64,000 bases of DNA from Rhizocola hellebori (GCF_016862955.1 NZ_BONY01000014.1:113920-177919), one strand, 5' to 3'. Shown: positions 1 to 8,486, numbered from the stretch's first letter. A program made the numbers and translations. Notes: a model not told the origin generated them from the sequence alone.

Positions 1-551
1 TGCGCGGAACCCGGATCGCGGTCGTCGCGCTGAGCCATGTCGACGAGCTTTGGCAGAGCTGGGAGGCGACGGACACCCGACCCGGGCTGGCCATGCTGCG
101 CAACCCGTTGCGCGCCTTGGCGGCGGTGCGGCAGGCGCGGGCCCAGGCCGATGTCGTCGTGGTCATGCTGCACTGGGGTCCGGAGTACCAGGAGTGCCCG
201 ACCGCCGAGCTCAAAACGCTCGCCGCCCAGCTCATCGAGGCCGGGGCCGATCTGCTTGTCGGCGGCCACCAGCATCTGCTGCTGGGGGCGGGCTGGCAGG
301 GCAAGGCCTACGTCGCCTACGGCATGGGCAACTTTCTCTGGTGGCGTAACGATGCGCTGAGCAACGACACCGGTGTGTTGTGGGTCACTATCCGGGACCG
401 CAAAGTTGCCGCCGCGAGCCTGGTCCCCGCCTATATCGACCGCGCTACCGGCCAGCCCTACCCGGTGGACGGCGAAGCCGCGGCCCGAATAATGGAGGAG
501 CAGAAACGCCTGCGAGCCTGTGCCGGCCTTGCGGAGCATCCGGGGAATTGA
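1..551 (+). CDS. CapA-family (PGA_cap) metallophosphatase-like protein, C-terminal part
   Basis: The frame is open from base 3 to the TGA at 549-551, so about 182 C-terminal residues are visible and the gene begins left of the window. The motifs HWGPEY and GGHQH, followed by GMGNFLW, match the metal-binding core and C-terminal signature of the CapA branch of the calcineurin-like phosphoesterase fold, named for poly-gamma-glutamate capsule synthesis. Actinobacterial members mostly have no proven substrate, so a role in cell-surface polymer metabolism is only inferred. The next gene has its own ribosome binding site 55 bases downstream. The family call is firm and the function open. Confidence 0.75.
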   Translation, partial: RGTRIAVVALSHVDELWQSWEATDTRPGLAMLRNPLRALAAVRQARAQADVVVVMLHWGPEYQECPTAELKTLAAQLIEAGADLLVGGHQHLLLGAGWQGKAYVAYGMGNFLWWRNDALSNDTGVLWVTIRDRKVAAASLVPAYIDRATGQPYPVDGEAAARIMEEQKRLRACAGLAEHPGN

Positions 552-605
552 TCTCATCCTCGCGGTGTTGCGACACAAGACGACACCCTGTCTGAGGAGA
601 TCATC

Positions 606-1514
606 GTGCTTGACCCGAAGGGGCTATTTGAGCTCACCGACCCCCGGCCGGATCTGGGGCGGCCGGTGCTTTTGCACGCACTGACCGGCTTCATCGATGC
701 CGGGGCCGCCGGGCGGCTGGCTCGCCAGCACCTTCTTGAGTCGCTCAACTCGACGGTGATCGCCCGCTTCGACATCGACCAGCTTTTCGACTACCGCTCG
801 CGCCGGCCGCTGATGCATTTCGCCGCCGACCACTGGGAGTCCTACGACGATCCCAAGCTCGAGCTGCACGCGTTGCGCGACGACGATGACACGCCCTTCC
901 TCCTGCTCACCGGTCCCGAGCCCGATCTGCAATGGGAGAGGTTCATCGCGGCGGTCACCTCGATCGTGCGCGACCTCGATGTCCGGCTGGCCGTGGGCAT
1001 CCACGCGATCCCGATGTCGGTGCCCCACACCAGGCCCACCGGCGTGACCGCCCACGGCACCCGTCCCGAGCTGATCGCCGGCTACGAGCCGTGGATAGCC
1101 AACGTTCAGGTGCCGGCGAGCATCACCAACCTGCTGGAATACCGGCTCGGTCAGCAGGGCCAAGACGCGATCGGCTTCGCCGCCCACGTTCCCCACTACC
1201 TGGCCGAAAGCGAGTACCCGCAAGCCGCCGAGCTGTTGCTGGCGTCGGTGTCGCGGGCGACCGGGCTGCTGCTTCCGGTGGAGGAGCTGCGCGAGGCCGG
1301 CGAGCGGGTGCGAGCCGAGGTCGAGCGGCAGCTCACCGACAACCAGCAGGCGAGCGCGGTCGTGCACGCGCTTGAGGAGCAATATGACGCGTTCATGCGG
1401 GGGCGCGGTGGCAACCTGTTAACCGAACCCACGCCGCTGCCGACCGCGGACGAGCTGGGCGCCGAGCTTGAGCGCTTCCTCGCCGAGCACCACCGCCGCG
1501 ACCTCGGGGAGTGA
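606..1514 (+). CDS. PAC2-family protein (proteasome assembly chaperone-like)
   Basis: This 302-residue soluble protein has the layout of actinobacterial PAC2-family proteins: an N-terminal LTGFIDAG segment, a central stretch (GIHAIPMSVPHTRPTGVTAHG, read in pieces) and a helical, charged C-terminus. PAC2 proteins resemble eukaryotic proteasome assembly chaperones; their role in actinomycetes, many of which have a 20S proteasome, is not established. The GTG start at 606 is set by GAGGAG at 594-599, six bases upstream. The stop overlaps the GTG of the transporter gene by 4 nt, so the two are probably co-translated. Confidence 0.75.
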   Translation: MLDPKGLFELTDPRPDLGRPVLLHALTGFIDAGAAGRLARQHLLESLNSTVIARFDIDQLFDYRSRRPLMHFAADHWESYDDPKLELHALRDDDDTPFLLLTGPEPDLQWERFIAAVTSIVRDLDVRLAVGIHAIPMSVPHTRPTGVTAHGTRPELIAGYEPWIANVQVPASITNLLEYRLGQQGQDAIGFAAHVPHYLAESEYPQAAELLLASVSRATGLLLPVEELREAGERVRAEVERQLTDNQQASAVVHALEEQYDAFMRGRGGNLLTEPTPLPTADELGAELERFLAEHHRRDLGE

Positions 1515-2395
1515 TCGCAGCTTTTGCTCCACTTTGGATACTCACGTTCCTGGGTTGGGCAGCTAACCGGTTTGGACTGCTGAATGCGTCAGTCGAGCGA
1601 GGACTGACGCATTTCGCGTTCACCTTCGCCATCCCCGCGGTCGTCTTCACCACCTTGGTGCGGCTGCCGCTGGGCGGGTTGCCCCTGGTGCCGCTCGCGG
1701 CCTATGCGCTCAGCGCGATCTTTCTCGGTCTTTCTGGGTACCTGATAATGCGCTGGCTTCGTCGTGATGAGCGCATCATCGCGGCCATGGCGAGCGCCTA
1801 CGTCAACTCCGGAAACCTCGGCATCCCGGTCGCGATCTATGTCTTGGGCAGCGCGTCATTGATCGTTGGTGTGGTGGCGTTCCAGACCGTGCTCGTGACG
1901 CCGTTCATCGCCGCGCTGCTTGACAAGTCCGACAGGCGGTTGTGGACGTTGCCATTGCGGGTGCCGGTGGTGCTCGCGTCGGCTGCCGGAGTGGTCTTCA
2001 CCCTGTCGGGCTGGACGCTTCCCGATGCCGTGCTGCGCCCTTTGGACCTGCTCGGTGACGCGGCCGTGCCCACCGCGCTTTTCGCCCTGGGCATGTCACT
2101 GCACCTGCCCCCGGGGGAACGGCTCACCCTCAAGCGACCCGAGCTCGGCGTCGTGATCCCGCTGAAGATTATCTTTCAGCCCCTGGTCGCCTATTTCGTG
2201 GCGCGCTACCTGTTCCGGCTCGACGACGCGCAGGTGCTCGCGGTGACCCTGTTCGCCGGGTTGCCGACCGCGCAGAACACCTACATCTACGCGACCGAGT
2301 ACAAGGTGCCCAACGGCCTGTCCCGCGACGCGGTGGTGGTGAGCAGCGTCCTATCCCTTGGTACGCTTTCGATTATCCTGTGGCTGCTGGGCTAG
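1511..2395 (+). CDS. AEC (auxin efflux carrier) family transporter
   Basis: The 294-residue protein is almost entirely hydrophobic, with about ten predicted membrane segments and the AEC/malate-permease type motifs VNSGNLGIPV near residue 97 and LPTAQNTYIYA near residue 255. Family members export organic acids or similar anions; the substrate cannot be read from the sequence. The start GTG lies inside the GTGA overlap with the PAC2 gene, giving a two-gene operon. A weak imperfect inverted repeat follows the stop before the protease promoter. Confidence 0.8.
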   Translation: MIAAFAPLWILTFLGWAANRFGLLNASVERGLTHFAFTFAIPAVVFTTLVRLPLGGLPLVPLAAYALSAIFLGLSGYLIMRWLRRDERIIAAMASAYVNSGNLGIPVAIYVLGSASLIVGVVAFQTVLVTPFIAALLDKSDRRLWTLPLRVPVVLASAAGVVFTLSGWTLPDAVLRPLDLLGDAAVPTALFALGMSLHLPPGERLTLKRPELGVVIPLKIIFQPLVAYFVARYLFRLDDAQVLAVTLFAGLPTAQNTYIYATEYKVPNGLSRDAVVVSSVLSLGTLSIILWLLG

Positions 2396-2451
2396 TGTGC
2401 CGTCCGCTTTGGACCGCATCCATCGCCTTGTGTGGATCCGCCAAGGGGGGA

Positions 2452-2457
2452 TAACCT
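2452..2457 (+). promoter_or_regulatory. Candidate -10 box (TAACCT), leaderless start of the S1 protease
   Basis: TAACCT fits the TAnnnT pattern and lies exactly 7 nt before the GTG at 2465. No Shine-Dalgarno sequence sits at a usable distance; the AAGGGGGG at 2443-2450 is too far away. This favours transcription starting at or next to the start codon. No convincing -35 box is seen. Confidence 0.5.
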
Positions 2458-2464
2458 CTCCGGC

Positions 2465-3673
2465 GTGATGAAAAGAACACTGACCGTATCCGGTCTTGCC
2501 GCTCTCTTGATCGTCATTTCAGCGGCTCCGGTATGGCCAGCTCAGGCACCGTCGAAGCTGTGCACAGCACCGGCGCCTGTCTCATCCGCTGAGCTCCCGG
2601 AAAATGCTGAGGCGCAGGCAGACCAGCGCAACCGGGCCGTCAACGACGAAGTCGAGGCCACCTTCGGCGTGGGCGCGATCAAGGAGCGCATCGCCGACCA
2701 GCTGCGCCGGGGACTGATCGGGGTGGTGGCCGACCCGATCACCGGGAACAGCACGGTGGTGGCCACCCCGGAGTTCCGTGCGGTGCGCGGCCTGACCACG
2801 GCCAAACTGATGATCGGCTGCCACCCGGCAGCCGCTCTGATCGACGCGGACGATGTGCTCGTCTCCCGCGCGTGGCACCCGCAGGCGGCACAGGCCACCT
2901 TCAGCTTCTCCTTGCACGCCAACGATTCCCGCTTCCACGTCTCGTTCGACCCGCGCTTCGCGGCGGCGGCCGCCGCGCTTTCGGCCGTGCTCGGCGATCG
3001 CGCGGTGGTGACCGTTTCCGAGACCGGGCGCACCGGCCGGCTCAACGACGGCGAGCCGCATTTCGGTGGCGCCGGGATACGCAACGGCTACAACTCCTCG
3101 CTTTCCAGCAACACGTGTACCGCTGGATTCACGGTGCGCCGCAACGCCGACGGCCAGCGCGGAGGGTTCACGGCCGGTCACTGCTTCGCCAACGGCAACA
3201 TCCTCTACTCCAGCACCCAGCTCTGGGGCGAGGCGTGGGGCAAGGTCAACTTCCCGGCCTACGACATGATCGGGATCAAGTCCTGGAGCGAGACCTACGA
3301 CAACGTGATCCACACCGACAACTGCTGCCCCGTCAAGCGCGACGTGATCGGCCGCGACCCGGCCGTGGTGGGGGACCTGGTCTGCTTCTCCGGCATGGTG
3401 AGCAAGGCCCTCTGCAGCATTCAGGTGACCTCGACCAACGGCTACTTCTGCGACCAGTACGGCTGCACCGGCGGCCTGATCGAAGCCATCCGCGGCGGTG
3501 GCGTGATCGTGCGCCCCGGTGACTCCGGCGCCCCCATCTACACCCGGTACGGCAGCAATTCCGCCCTCGCGACCGGCATGGTCATCGCCGCCGCGGGTGG
3601 CGGCACGATCGCCTACGGCGAGCACATCGGCGTGATCGAAAGCTATTTCAACGTTTCTGTGCTCACGTCGTGA
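2465..3673 (+). CDS. Secreted S1-family (chymotrypsin/streptogrisin-like) serine protease
   Basis: The protein is 402 residues. It opens with a Sec signal peptide (two basic residues, then a hydrophobic run ending around APVWPAQA), followed by about 170 residues likely to be a pro-region and then the protease domain. The catalytic triad is complete: His239 in TAGHC, Asp267 in AYDMIG and Ser354 in GDSGAP. Cysteine pairs flank the His and Ser regions as in streptogrisin and alpha-lytic protease relatives. It should act outside the cell after pro-region removal. GTG 2465 is preferred because of the -10 box 7 nt upstream; ATG 2468 is the alternative and gives essentially the same signal peptide. 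Confidence 0.85.
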   Translation: MMKRTLTVSGLAALLIVISAAPVWPAQAPSKLCTAPAPVSSAELPENAEAQADQRNRAVNDEVEATFGVGAIKERIADQLRRGLIGVVADPITGNSTVVATPEFRAVRGLTTAKLMIGCHPAAALIDADDVLVSRAWHPQAAQATFSFSLHANDSRFHVSFDPRFAAAAAALSAVLGDRAVVTVSETGRTGRLNDGEPHFGGAGIRNGYNSSLSSNTCTAGFTVRRNADGQRGGFTAGHCFANGNILYSSTQLWGEAWGKVNFPAYDMIGIKSWSETYDNVIHTDNCCPVKRDVIGRDPAVVGDLVCFSGMVSKALCSIQVTSTNGYFCDQYGCTGGLIEAIRGGGVIVRPGDSGAPIYTRYGSNSALATGMVIAAAGGGTIAYGEHIGVIESYFNVSVLTS

Positions 3674-3729
3674 CACCCGCGTGAGGACCGGCATGAAACC
3701 CAACCGCTGTGCGCAGCGTCGGAGGCGGC

Positions 3730-4455
3730 ATGAGGCGTAACCCGATTCGAGTCCTGGGCGCGGCCGCGCTCACCGTGCTGGCGATGGGGGCGTGTGCAAA
3801 GCAGCCGCCGCCGGTCGCGCCGGCCGCGGGGAACCTGCCGCTGGCCAGTCCCACCGCCGCCGCGGCTCGAACGACGGTGCCGCAGGTGGCCGCGTTGGGC
3901 GTGACCGAGGTCGACAAGCTTTTCGCCGAGGCCAAGCTCGTCCCGATCCTGCGCTACCACCCCGAGGTCCTCAGCGGCGAGGGCACCGTCGTCGGCACAG
4001 ACCCCCCGGCCGGGGCCATCGTGCTCGCGGGCGACTCGGTGACCGTGCTGGTAGCCGGAGCGCCCGGCCCGACCCTGCAGGACTACGTCAACGCCCACCG
4101 CGAGACGTTTGTCGGGATAGCCGCGGACGCCAACGGCGTGCTGGTGGTGGGCATTCACCAGCAGGCAGATCTCGCCAGAGAGATCGAGACGCTGGCCCAG
4201 CTGGCCAACGGTTCCGCCTACCGGATCCAGACCTGTCCGCGAACGTTTACCGATCTGCAGCGCGTTCAGCTCGAGCTGGCGCGCCGCGACTTCGTGGCCG
4301 GGGCCGACAAGCTCAGCTTCGCGATGACGGTTGATCCGCTGGCGTGTGCCGTGCGGCTGACCATAGACATGTCCGAGCCCGATATCGCTCAGCTGACGGC
4401 CAGATATCAGGGCGCGCTGGTAATCCAGAAGGGCAGCGTGCGGCGCGGCGGGTAG
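3730..4455 (+). CDS. Lipoprotein with one PASTA-like domain
   Basis: The start ATG is set by GGAGG at 3721-3725. The 241-residue protein begins with a signal peptide ending MGAC, which puts a lipidated cysteine at residue 22 (the -3 Met is a little unusual). A short Ala/Pro linker follows, then residues about 50-112 read as a PASTA domain (VPQVAALG near the start, GTVVGTDPPAG and SVTVLV later). The remaining 125 residues match nothing I recognise. PASTA domains bind muropeptides in PknB-type kinases and some PBPs; a free-standing PASTA lipoprotein suggests cell-wall sensing or binding at the membrane surface, which is inference. Confidence 0.65.
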   Translation: MRRNPIRVLGAAALTVLAMGACAKQPPPVAPAAGNLPLASPTAAAARTTVPQVAALGVTEVDKLFAEAKLVPILRYHPEVLSGEGTVVGTDPPAGAIVLAGDSVTVLVAGAPGPTLQDYVNAHRETFVGIAADANGVLVVGIHQQADLAREIETLAQLANGSAYRIQTCPRTFTDLQRVQLELARRDFVAGADKLSFAMTVDPLACAVRLTIDMSEPDIAQLTARYQGALVIQKGSVRRGG

Positions 4456-4458
4456 TCT
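4453..4458 (+). promoter_or_regulatory. Candidate -10 box (TAGTCT), leaderless start of the methyltransferase
   Basis: TAGTCT begins with the TAG stop codon of the lipoprotein gene and ends 6 nt before the GTG at 4465. There is no Shine-Dalgarno sequence between them, so a leaderless transcript is likely. Confidence 0.45.
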
Positions 4459-4464
4459 CGCGAC

Positions 4465-5193
4465 GTGGAGCGAGTTGGTGTGCAGTCGCGCCAGGCAGGC
4501 CCCCGCACAGCGGTGATCTGGGCTGTGCTGCGAGCCGAGTTGGCAGCGCAGGGTGGTCGAAGCCTGAACGTGGTCGATGTCGGCGGTGGCACCGGCGGGT
4601 TCGCGGTGCCGCTGGCCGAGGCAGGGCATACGGTGACCGTCGTCGACCCGAGCCCCGACGCGCTGGCCGCGCTGTTGCGGCGCGCCGCCGACGCCGGGGT
4701 GGCCCAGCGGGTCTTCGGCCTGCAGGGCGACGCCGACTCGCTCGCCGACCTGATTCCGGCCGGGCAATCCGATCTGGTGCTGTGTCACGCGGTGCTCGAG
4801 GTCGTGGACGACCCGAGCGGGGTCAGCGCGGCGCTGGCACGGGTGCTGCGGCCGGGCGGTGCGGCCAGCGTGCTCGTGGCCAACCGGGCCGCGGCGGTGC
4901 TGTCGCGGGCGATCGCAGGCCAGTTCCGGCTCGCCGGCGAGTTGCTCGCTTTCCGGGAGCCACTCGGGTCCAAGCTGGGCCGGCGCTTCGACGCCGCCGA
5001 GGTCACCGCGCTGCTGGAGGCGCAAGGGCTTGCCGTGGAACAGGTTCACGGTGTTCGGGTGGTGTCTGATCTGGTACCGGGAGTGATAGCCGACGCGGAT
5101 CCGGAGGCGCTCGCCGCGTTCGAGCTGGCCGCGTCCGCCGAGGCGCCCTATCGCGACTTCGCGACCCAGTTGCACCTGCTGGCGCGCAGATGA
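4465..5193 (+). CDS. Class I SAM-dependent methyltransferase
   Basis: The 242-residue protein has the class I fold signature: motif I VVDVGGGTGG at residues 36-45, an acidic residue ending strand 2 (VTVVDPSPDAL), the motif II/III region LVLCHAVLEVVDDP and the LRPGG turn. It resembles the SmtA/CmoM group of small-molecule or tRNA methyltransferases, but no substrate-specific signature is visible. The last base group ATGA is shared with the next gene, so the phosphodiesterase is probably translated from the same message. Confidence 0.75.
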   Translation: MERVGVQSRQAGPRTAVIWAVLRAELAAQGGRSLNVVDVGGGTGGFAVPLAEAGHTVTVVDPSPDALAALLRRAADAGVAQRVFGLQGDADSLADLIPAGQSDLVLCHAVLEVVDDPSGVSAALARVLRPGGAASVLVANRAAAVLSRAIAGQFRLAGELLAFREPLGSKLGRRFDAAEVTALLEAQGLAVEQVHGVRVVSDLVPGVIADADPEALAAFELAASAEAPYRDFATQLHLLARR

Positions 5194-6317
5194 GGGCACC
5201 CAGCTACCCGGAAGGGACGATCGCCGACATCCTGCCCGGATGCCTCAAATGCCTTGGGGCGCAAGGGTTCTCCGACCGGCTCGGGCTGGCTCGCCAGCTG
5301 GAGGGGGTGCGGCGCATCGCCGTCCTGCTGGTGGACGGCATGGGCTGGCATCAGCTGCCGACCATGCGGCCCTTCGCACCCGGGCTGGTGGCGCTGCCGT
5401 CCCGGGCCATCACCAGCGGCTTCCCCTCGACGACGCCGACCAGCCTGGTCAGCCTCGCCACCGGGGCGTGGCCGGGCTCGCACGGGGTGCTGGCATTTAC
5501 CAGCAACATTCCGGGGACGGACATCGTCCTGAACCACACCCAGTGGAAAGACGATCCCGACCCGTTGCTGTGGCAACCGGTCCCGCCGGTCTACGCCGAG
5601 GCGGCGCGCCAGGGCATCGACGTCACGGTCGTCAACCGCGCCGAGTATGTGGGCTCCGGCCTGACCGAAGTCACCACCCGCGGCGCGGTCTATGTCCCGG
5701 CCGACTCGTCCCAGGAGCTGGCCGACGGCATGGTCAAGGCTCTGCTGGGGGCCGACGGGCCCGCCCTGGTCTACGGCTATTACCCCAACCTCGACAAGAT
5801 GGGCCACGCCTTCGGCTTGGAGTCGGAGCAGTGGGCCGACGCCGCCTCCAAAGTGGACAAAATCGTGGAACGCCTGGTGACCGCGCTGCCGCCCGATGCC
5901 GCGCTGGTCGTCACGGCCGACCACGGCCAGCTCGACATCCCGGCCGATCGCCGCATCGACATCGACGGTGATCCCCGGCTCGCCTATGGGGTAAGGGTTT
6001 TCGCGGGCGAGCCGCGGGTGCGCTACCTGCACGCCGAGCCGGGCGCGGCCGCGGACGTGCTCGCGGCCTGGCAGGAGCTGGTCGGCCACGCGGCCTGGAT
6101 CGGGTCACGCGAGGAGGCGATCGCCACCGGCTGGTACGGGCCGATGGACCTGACCTTCGCGCAACGGATAGGCGACGTGGTGGTGGTGTGCCGCGACGAT
6201 TGGGCAGTTCACGGCACGCGGCGCGAGCCGGCCACGATTGCGCGTCTCGTCGCCATGCACGGCTCCCTGACCGACGCCGAGCTCGACATCCCGCTGATTG
6301 TCGTAAGGGGCGAGTAG
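5190..6317 (+). CDS. Alkaline-phosphatase superfamily phosphodiesterase/nucleotide pyrophosphatase
   Basis: The 375-residue protein carries the metal ligands of type I phosphodiesterases in order: Asp49 in LLVDGMG, the nucleophile Thr in GFPSTTPTS near residue 80, Asp and His in PNLDKMGHAFG, Asp244-His245 in TADHG and a last His in AMHGS near residue 353. There is no signal peptide or membrane segment, so it should be cytoplasmic. Family members hydrolyse phosphodiester or pyrophosphate bonds in nucleotides; the exact substrate is unknown. The ATG overlaps the methyltransferase stop by 4 nt. Confidence 0.8.
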   Translation: MRAPSYPEGTIADILPGCLKCLGAQGFSDRLGLARQLEGVRRIAVLLVDGMGWHQLPTMRPFAPGLVALPSRAITSGFPSTTPTSLVSLATGAWPGSHGVLAFTSNIPGTDIVLNHTQWKDDPDPLLWQPVPPVYAEAARQGIDVTVVNRAEYVGSGLTEVTTRGAVYVPADSSQELADGMVKALLGADGPALVYGYYPNLDKMGHAFGLESEQWADAASKVDKIVERLVTALPPDAALVVTADHGQLDIPADRRIDIDGDPRLAYGVRVFAGEPRVRYLHAEPGAAADVLAAWQELVGHAAWIGSREEAIATGWYGPMDLTFAQRIGDVVVVCRDDWAVHGTRREPATIARLVAMHGSLTDAELDIPLIVVRGE

Positions 6318-6320
6318 CTT
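6315..6320 (+). promoter_or_regulatory. Candidate -10 box (TAGCTT), leaderless start of dinB
   Basis: TAGCTT starts with the TAG stop of the phosphodiesterase gene and ends 7 nt before the ATG of dinB. No Shine-Dalgarno sequence is present, so dinB may have its own leaderless message. Confidence 0.45.
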
Positions 6321-6327
6321 CTGCGCT

Positions 6328-7509
6328 ATGGAAGTGGACGCCGGCTGTCCCATCCTCCACGTGGACATGGATGCTTTCTATGCCTCGGTGGAGGTGCGGC
6401 GCCGCCCTGAGCTGCGCGGGAAACCGGTGGTGGTGGGCGGTGCAGGTCCGCGCGGGGTGGTGTCGTCGGCCAGTTACGAGGCACGCCGGTTCGGCATCCG
6501 CAGCGCGATGCCGGGCATGCAGGCGCGCGCCAAGTGCCCGCACGCCATCTTCCTCCCGGTCGACATGCGCGAATACATCAGCGCTTCGCGGCAGGTGATG
6601 GGCGTGTTCCGCGACGTGACCCCGCTGGTCGAGCCGCTCTCGGTCGATGAGGCCTTCCTTGATGTTTCAGGCGCTATGCGCCTTTTCGGGAGTCCTGCGA
6701 AGATCGCTGCCGACATTCGCGCGCGCATGGCCGACGAGCTGCGGCTGACCTGCTCGATCGGGGTGGCCCCCAACAAGTTCCTCGCAAAGCTCGGCTCCAC
6801 CCGGGCCAAACCCGACGGCATGATCGTCATTCCGGTCGACAAGACGCTGGAGTTCCTGCACCCGCTGCCGGTCTCCGCCCTCTGGGGGGTAGGCGAACGC
6901 ACCCAGGAGACGCTGCGCCGCTTGGGCCTGACCACCGTGGCCGACGTCGCCAACGCCTCCGTGAGCATGCTGCGCAGCGCCCTGGGCCAAGCCCTCGCCA
7001 GCCACCTGCACGAGCTGTCGTGGGCTCGTGACTCCCGGCGCGTCACCACCCATCGCGTGGAAAAGTCCATCGGGTCGGAAACCACCTTCGACGTCGACCA
7101 GAGCGACCCCGCCGTCCTGCGCCGCACCCTGCTGAGCCTCTCCCAGCAGGTGGCCAAACGGGCCCGCGAAGGCGCCGTCGCCGGGCGCACGATCGCCGTC
7201 AAGGTCCGCTTCGCGGACTTCCGGACGATCTCCCGATCGCGCACCCTTCCCTCGCCCACCGATGTGGCACAGGAGGTCTACCGGGTTGCTTGGGAGCTGT
7301 TCGAGCCCGCCCAAGCCGGTCAGCGCATCCGTCTGGCTGGGGTCAGACTGGAAGGACTCGTTGCCAGCGAAGGCTCCAGCCATCAGCTTGCCCTCGACGA
7401 GCCGGCCCACGGCTGGCGAGACGCCGAGGTCGCGGCCGACGCTGTCGCCGCGCGCTTTGGGAAAGGGGCGGTCGGCCCTGCCAGCCTTGTCAGGATTCGT
7501 CGGGGGTAG
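6328..7509 (+). CDS. dinB: DNA polymerase IV (Y-family translesion polymerase)
   Basis: The 393-residue protein has all Y-family landmarks: catalytic Asp13 in HVDMDAFYAS, the SVDEAFLDV acidic pair Asp107-Glu108, the steric-gate region YASVE, the helix-hairpin-helix thumb (ALWGVGERT) and a little-finger domain from about residue 235. A clamp-binding-like QLALDE lies near the C-terminus. It copies past damaged bases at the cost of fidelity. No LexA-type operator is recognisable upstream. It is the last gene before a 109-bp gap and DUF3040; I recall dinB and DUF3040 as neighbours near the dcw cluster in other actinomycetes. Confidence 0.92.
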   Translation: MEVDAGCPILHVDMDAFYASVEVRRRPELRGKPVVVGGAGPRGVVSSASYEARRFGIRSAMPGMQARAKCPHAIFLPVDMREYISASRQVMGVFRDVTPLVEPLSVDEAFLDVSGAMRLFGSPAKIAADIRARMADELRLTCSIGVAPNKFLAKLGSTRAKPDGMIVIPVDKTLEFLHPLPVSALWGVGERTQETLRRLGLTTVADVANASVSMLRSALGQALASHLHELSWARDSRRVTTHRVEKSIGSETTFDVDQSDPAVLRRTLLSLSQQVAKRAREGAVAGRTIAVKVRFADFRTISRSRTLPSPTDVAQEVYRVAWELFEPAQAGQRIRLAGVRLEGLVASEGSSHQLALDEPAHGWRDAEVAADAVAARFGKGAVGPASLVRIRRG

Positions 7510-7546
7510 GTCGTGTCGTCCAGCTTTCGAACTGGCGTGCCCCCTC

Positions 7547-7604
7547 GTAGACTGACACGTAGCAGTTGTCCGACTGCTGTCCGTCTTAGAAAGAGTCAGT
7601 CTGC
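7547..7604 (+). promoter_or_regulatory. Nested inverted repeat upstream of the DUF3040 gene
   Basis: An outer stem pairs AGACTGAC (7549-7556) with GTCAGTCT (7595-7602), extendable by a wobble and a G-C pair to 7547/7604. An inner stem pairs AGCAGT (7561-7566) with ACTGCT (7573-7578). The block ends just before the GGGGAGGGG ribosome binding site of the next gene. It could be a structured 5' leader or a double operator. There is no T-run, so it is not a terminator. Confidence 0.4.
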
Positions 7605-7618
7605 CGGGGAGGGGTGCC

Positions 7619-8008
7619 GTGCCGCTATCCGAGCACGAGCAGCGGCTGTTCGAGCAGATCGAACGCTCGCTGTCAGAGGACCCTAAGTTCGCCTCGGCGG
7701 TGCGCCAGAGCGATCCGAAGTTCCACGCCCGCCGCCGGTTGATACTGGCTGCCATCGTCATCCTCGCCGGGCTTGGATTGCTGGTCTACGGCACCGTCGT
7801 CAGCCAACCGCTGCTGGGGGTTGCCGGTTTCGTGGTCATGCTTGCTGCCGCCGCCTACGCGATGCTTTCGCAACGCCGGGCCGCGACTGCCGGCACCAAG
7901 GGACAGTTGCGATCCGTCGATGGCACAGCCAGCCGGCGCACCCGGCGCGGTCTTGGCATCATCGATCGCCTTGAAGGACGCTGGCGAGACCGCGGCGACT
8001 ACTACTGA
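7619..8008 (+). CDS. DUF3040 membrane protein
   Basis: The 129-residue protein starts MPLSEHEQRLFEQIERSL, the hallmark of the actinobacterial DUF3040 family, and then has two adjacent membrane segments (about residues 42-60 and 63-82) and a basic, Gly/Arg-rich tail ending WRDRGDYY. Function is unknown. I recall the gene next to the dcw cluster in many actinomycetes, which suggests a link to envelope growth. The GTG start is set by the purine-rich GGGGAGGGG directly upstream. A strong hairpin follows the stop. Confidence 0.8.
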   Translation: MPLSEHEQRLFEQIERSLSEDPKFASAVRQSDPKFHARRRLILAAIVILAGLGLLVYGTVVSQPLLGVAGFVVMLAAAAYAMLSQRRAATAGTKGQLRSVDGTASRRTRRGLGIIDRLEGRWRDRGDYY

Positions 8009-8015
8009 ACCACCA

Positions 8016-8041
8016 AATTGGGCCGCTCAAGCGGCCCAATT
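8016..8041 (+). terminator. Strong hairpin after DUF3040
   Basis: AATTGGGCCGCT and AGCGGCCCAATT form a perfect 12-bp stem with a 2-base CA spacer, starting 8 nt after the DUF3040 stop. A T-run is absent, as is common for actinobacterial terminators. Confidence 0.75.
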
Positions 8042-8068
8042 GCTTTACCCCATCTCACCCCGCCGCCG

Positions 8069-8187
8069 CGCGCCGCTGGTAACTGCCACGCCGTCCCACG
8101 GGCTCCCACCGCGCCACCCCTAGTGGCACGCCCGCGCCCCCGCGCTGCTCGTAACCGCCAAGCCGCCCCCACGGCTCCCGCCGCGCC
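8069..8187. repeat. Imperfect direct repeat, two units 72 bp apart
   Basis: A unit of about 47 bp beginning CGCGCCGCTGGTAACTGCCA at 8069-8115 recurs in diverged form at 8141-8187 (CGCGCTGCTCGTAACCGCCA). The two share most positions. No reading frame with convincing composition covers them. Confidence 0.55.
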
Positions 8188-8226
8188 GCCGGAGGTGCGT
8201 TGCTCCTATGTCCAGGGTGGTTGTCG

Positions 8227-8280
8227 GCGAGTGTGTCCATCTCTGCATCACCTACCTGGCGCAGAGATGGACGTACTCGC
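8227..8280. repeat. Long inverted repeat with 14-nt loop
   Basis: Bases 8227-8246 pair with 8261-8280 around the loop ATCACCTACCTGGC. Eighteen of twenty pairs are Watson-Crick and the other two would be G-U in RNA, so a transcript would form a continuous 20-bp stem. It lies in the gene-free stretch between DUF3040 and tgpA. No promoter or T-run is obvious on either strand. Confidence 0.55.
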
Positions 8281-8486
8281 GAAGAGTAGTTGTGCCTGGG
8301 AGAGCTTGGGGTGATCTAGCGTCTGCGGGTCGGCGGCGCAGCCGCCGGGGGGTGACCAAGCACGGGCGTGGCGTTGCCGCCCGGGAGGTGCGGCGAAAGA
8401 CCACAACGGGCCGGCGCGAAAGCTATAGCAACAACAAAGTCGCCAAGAATGCCAGACCCATGCCGCCGGGCGGTGCAAGCAGAGAG
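8281..8486. other. Intergenic stretch without a recognisable gene
   Basis: This part of the 530-bp gap between DUF3040 and tgpA contains a small GC hairpin (CGGCGGC-GCA-GCCGCCG, near 8330-8347) and a short, comparatively A-rich patch around 8415-8455. Open frames exist on both strands but have no start signal or protein character that I can support. Confidence 0.5.

Noticed and set aside
3643..5199. 518-residue open frame on the minus strand
   Set aside because: It lies opposite the lipoprotein and methyltransferase genes, has no family features, and arises from the high GC third-position bias of the plus-strand genes.
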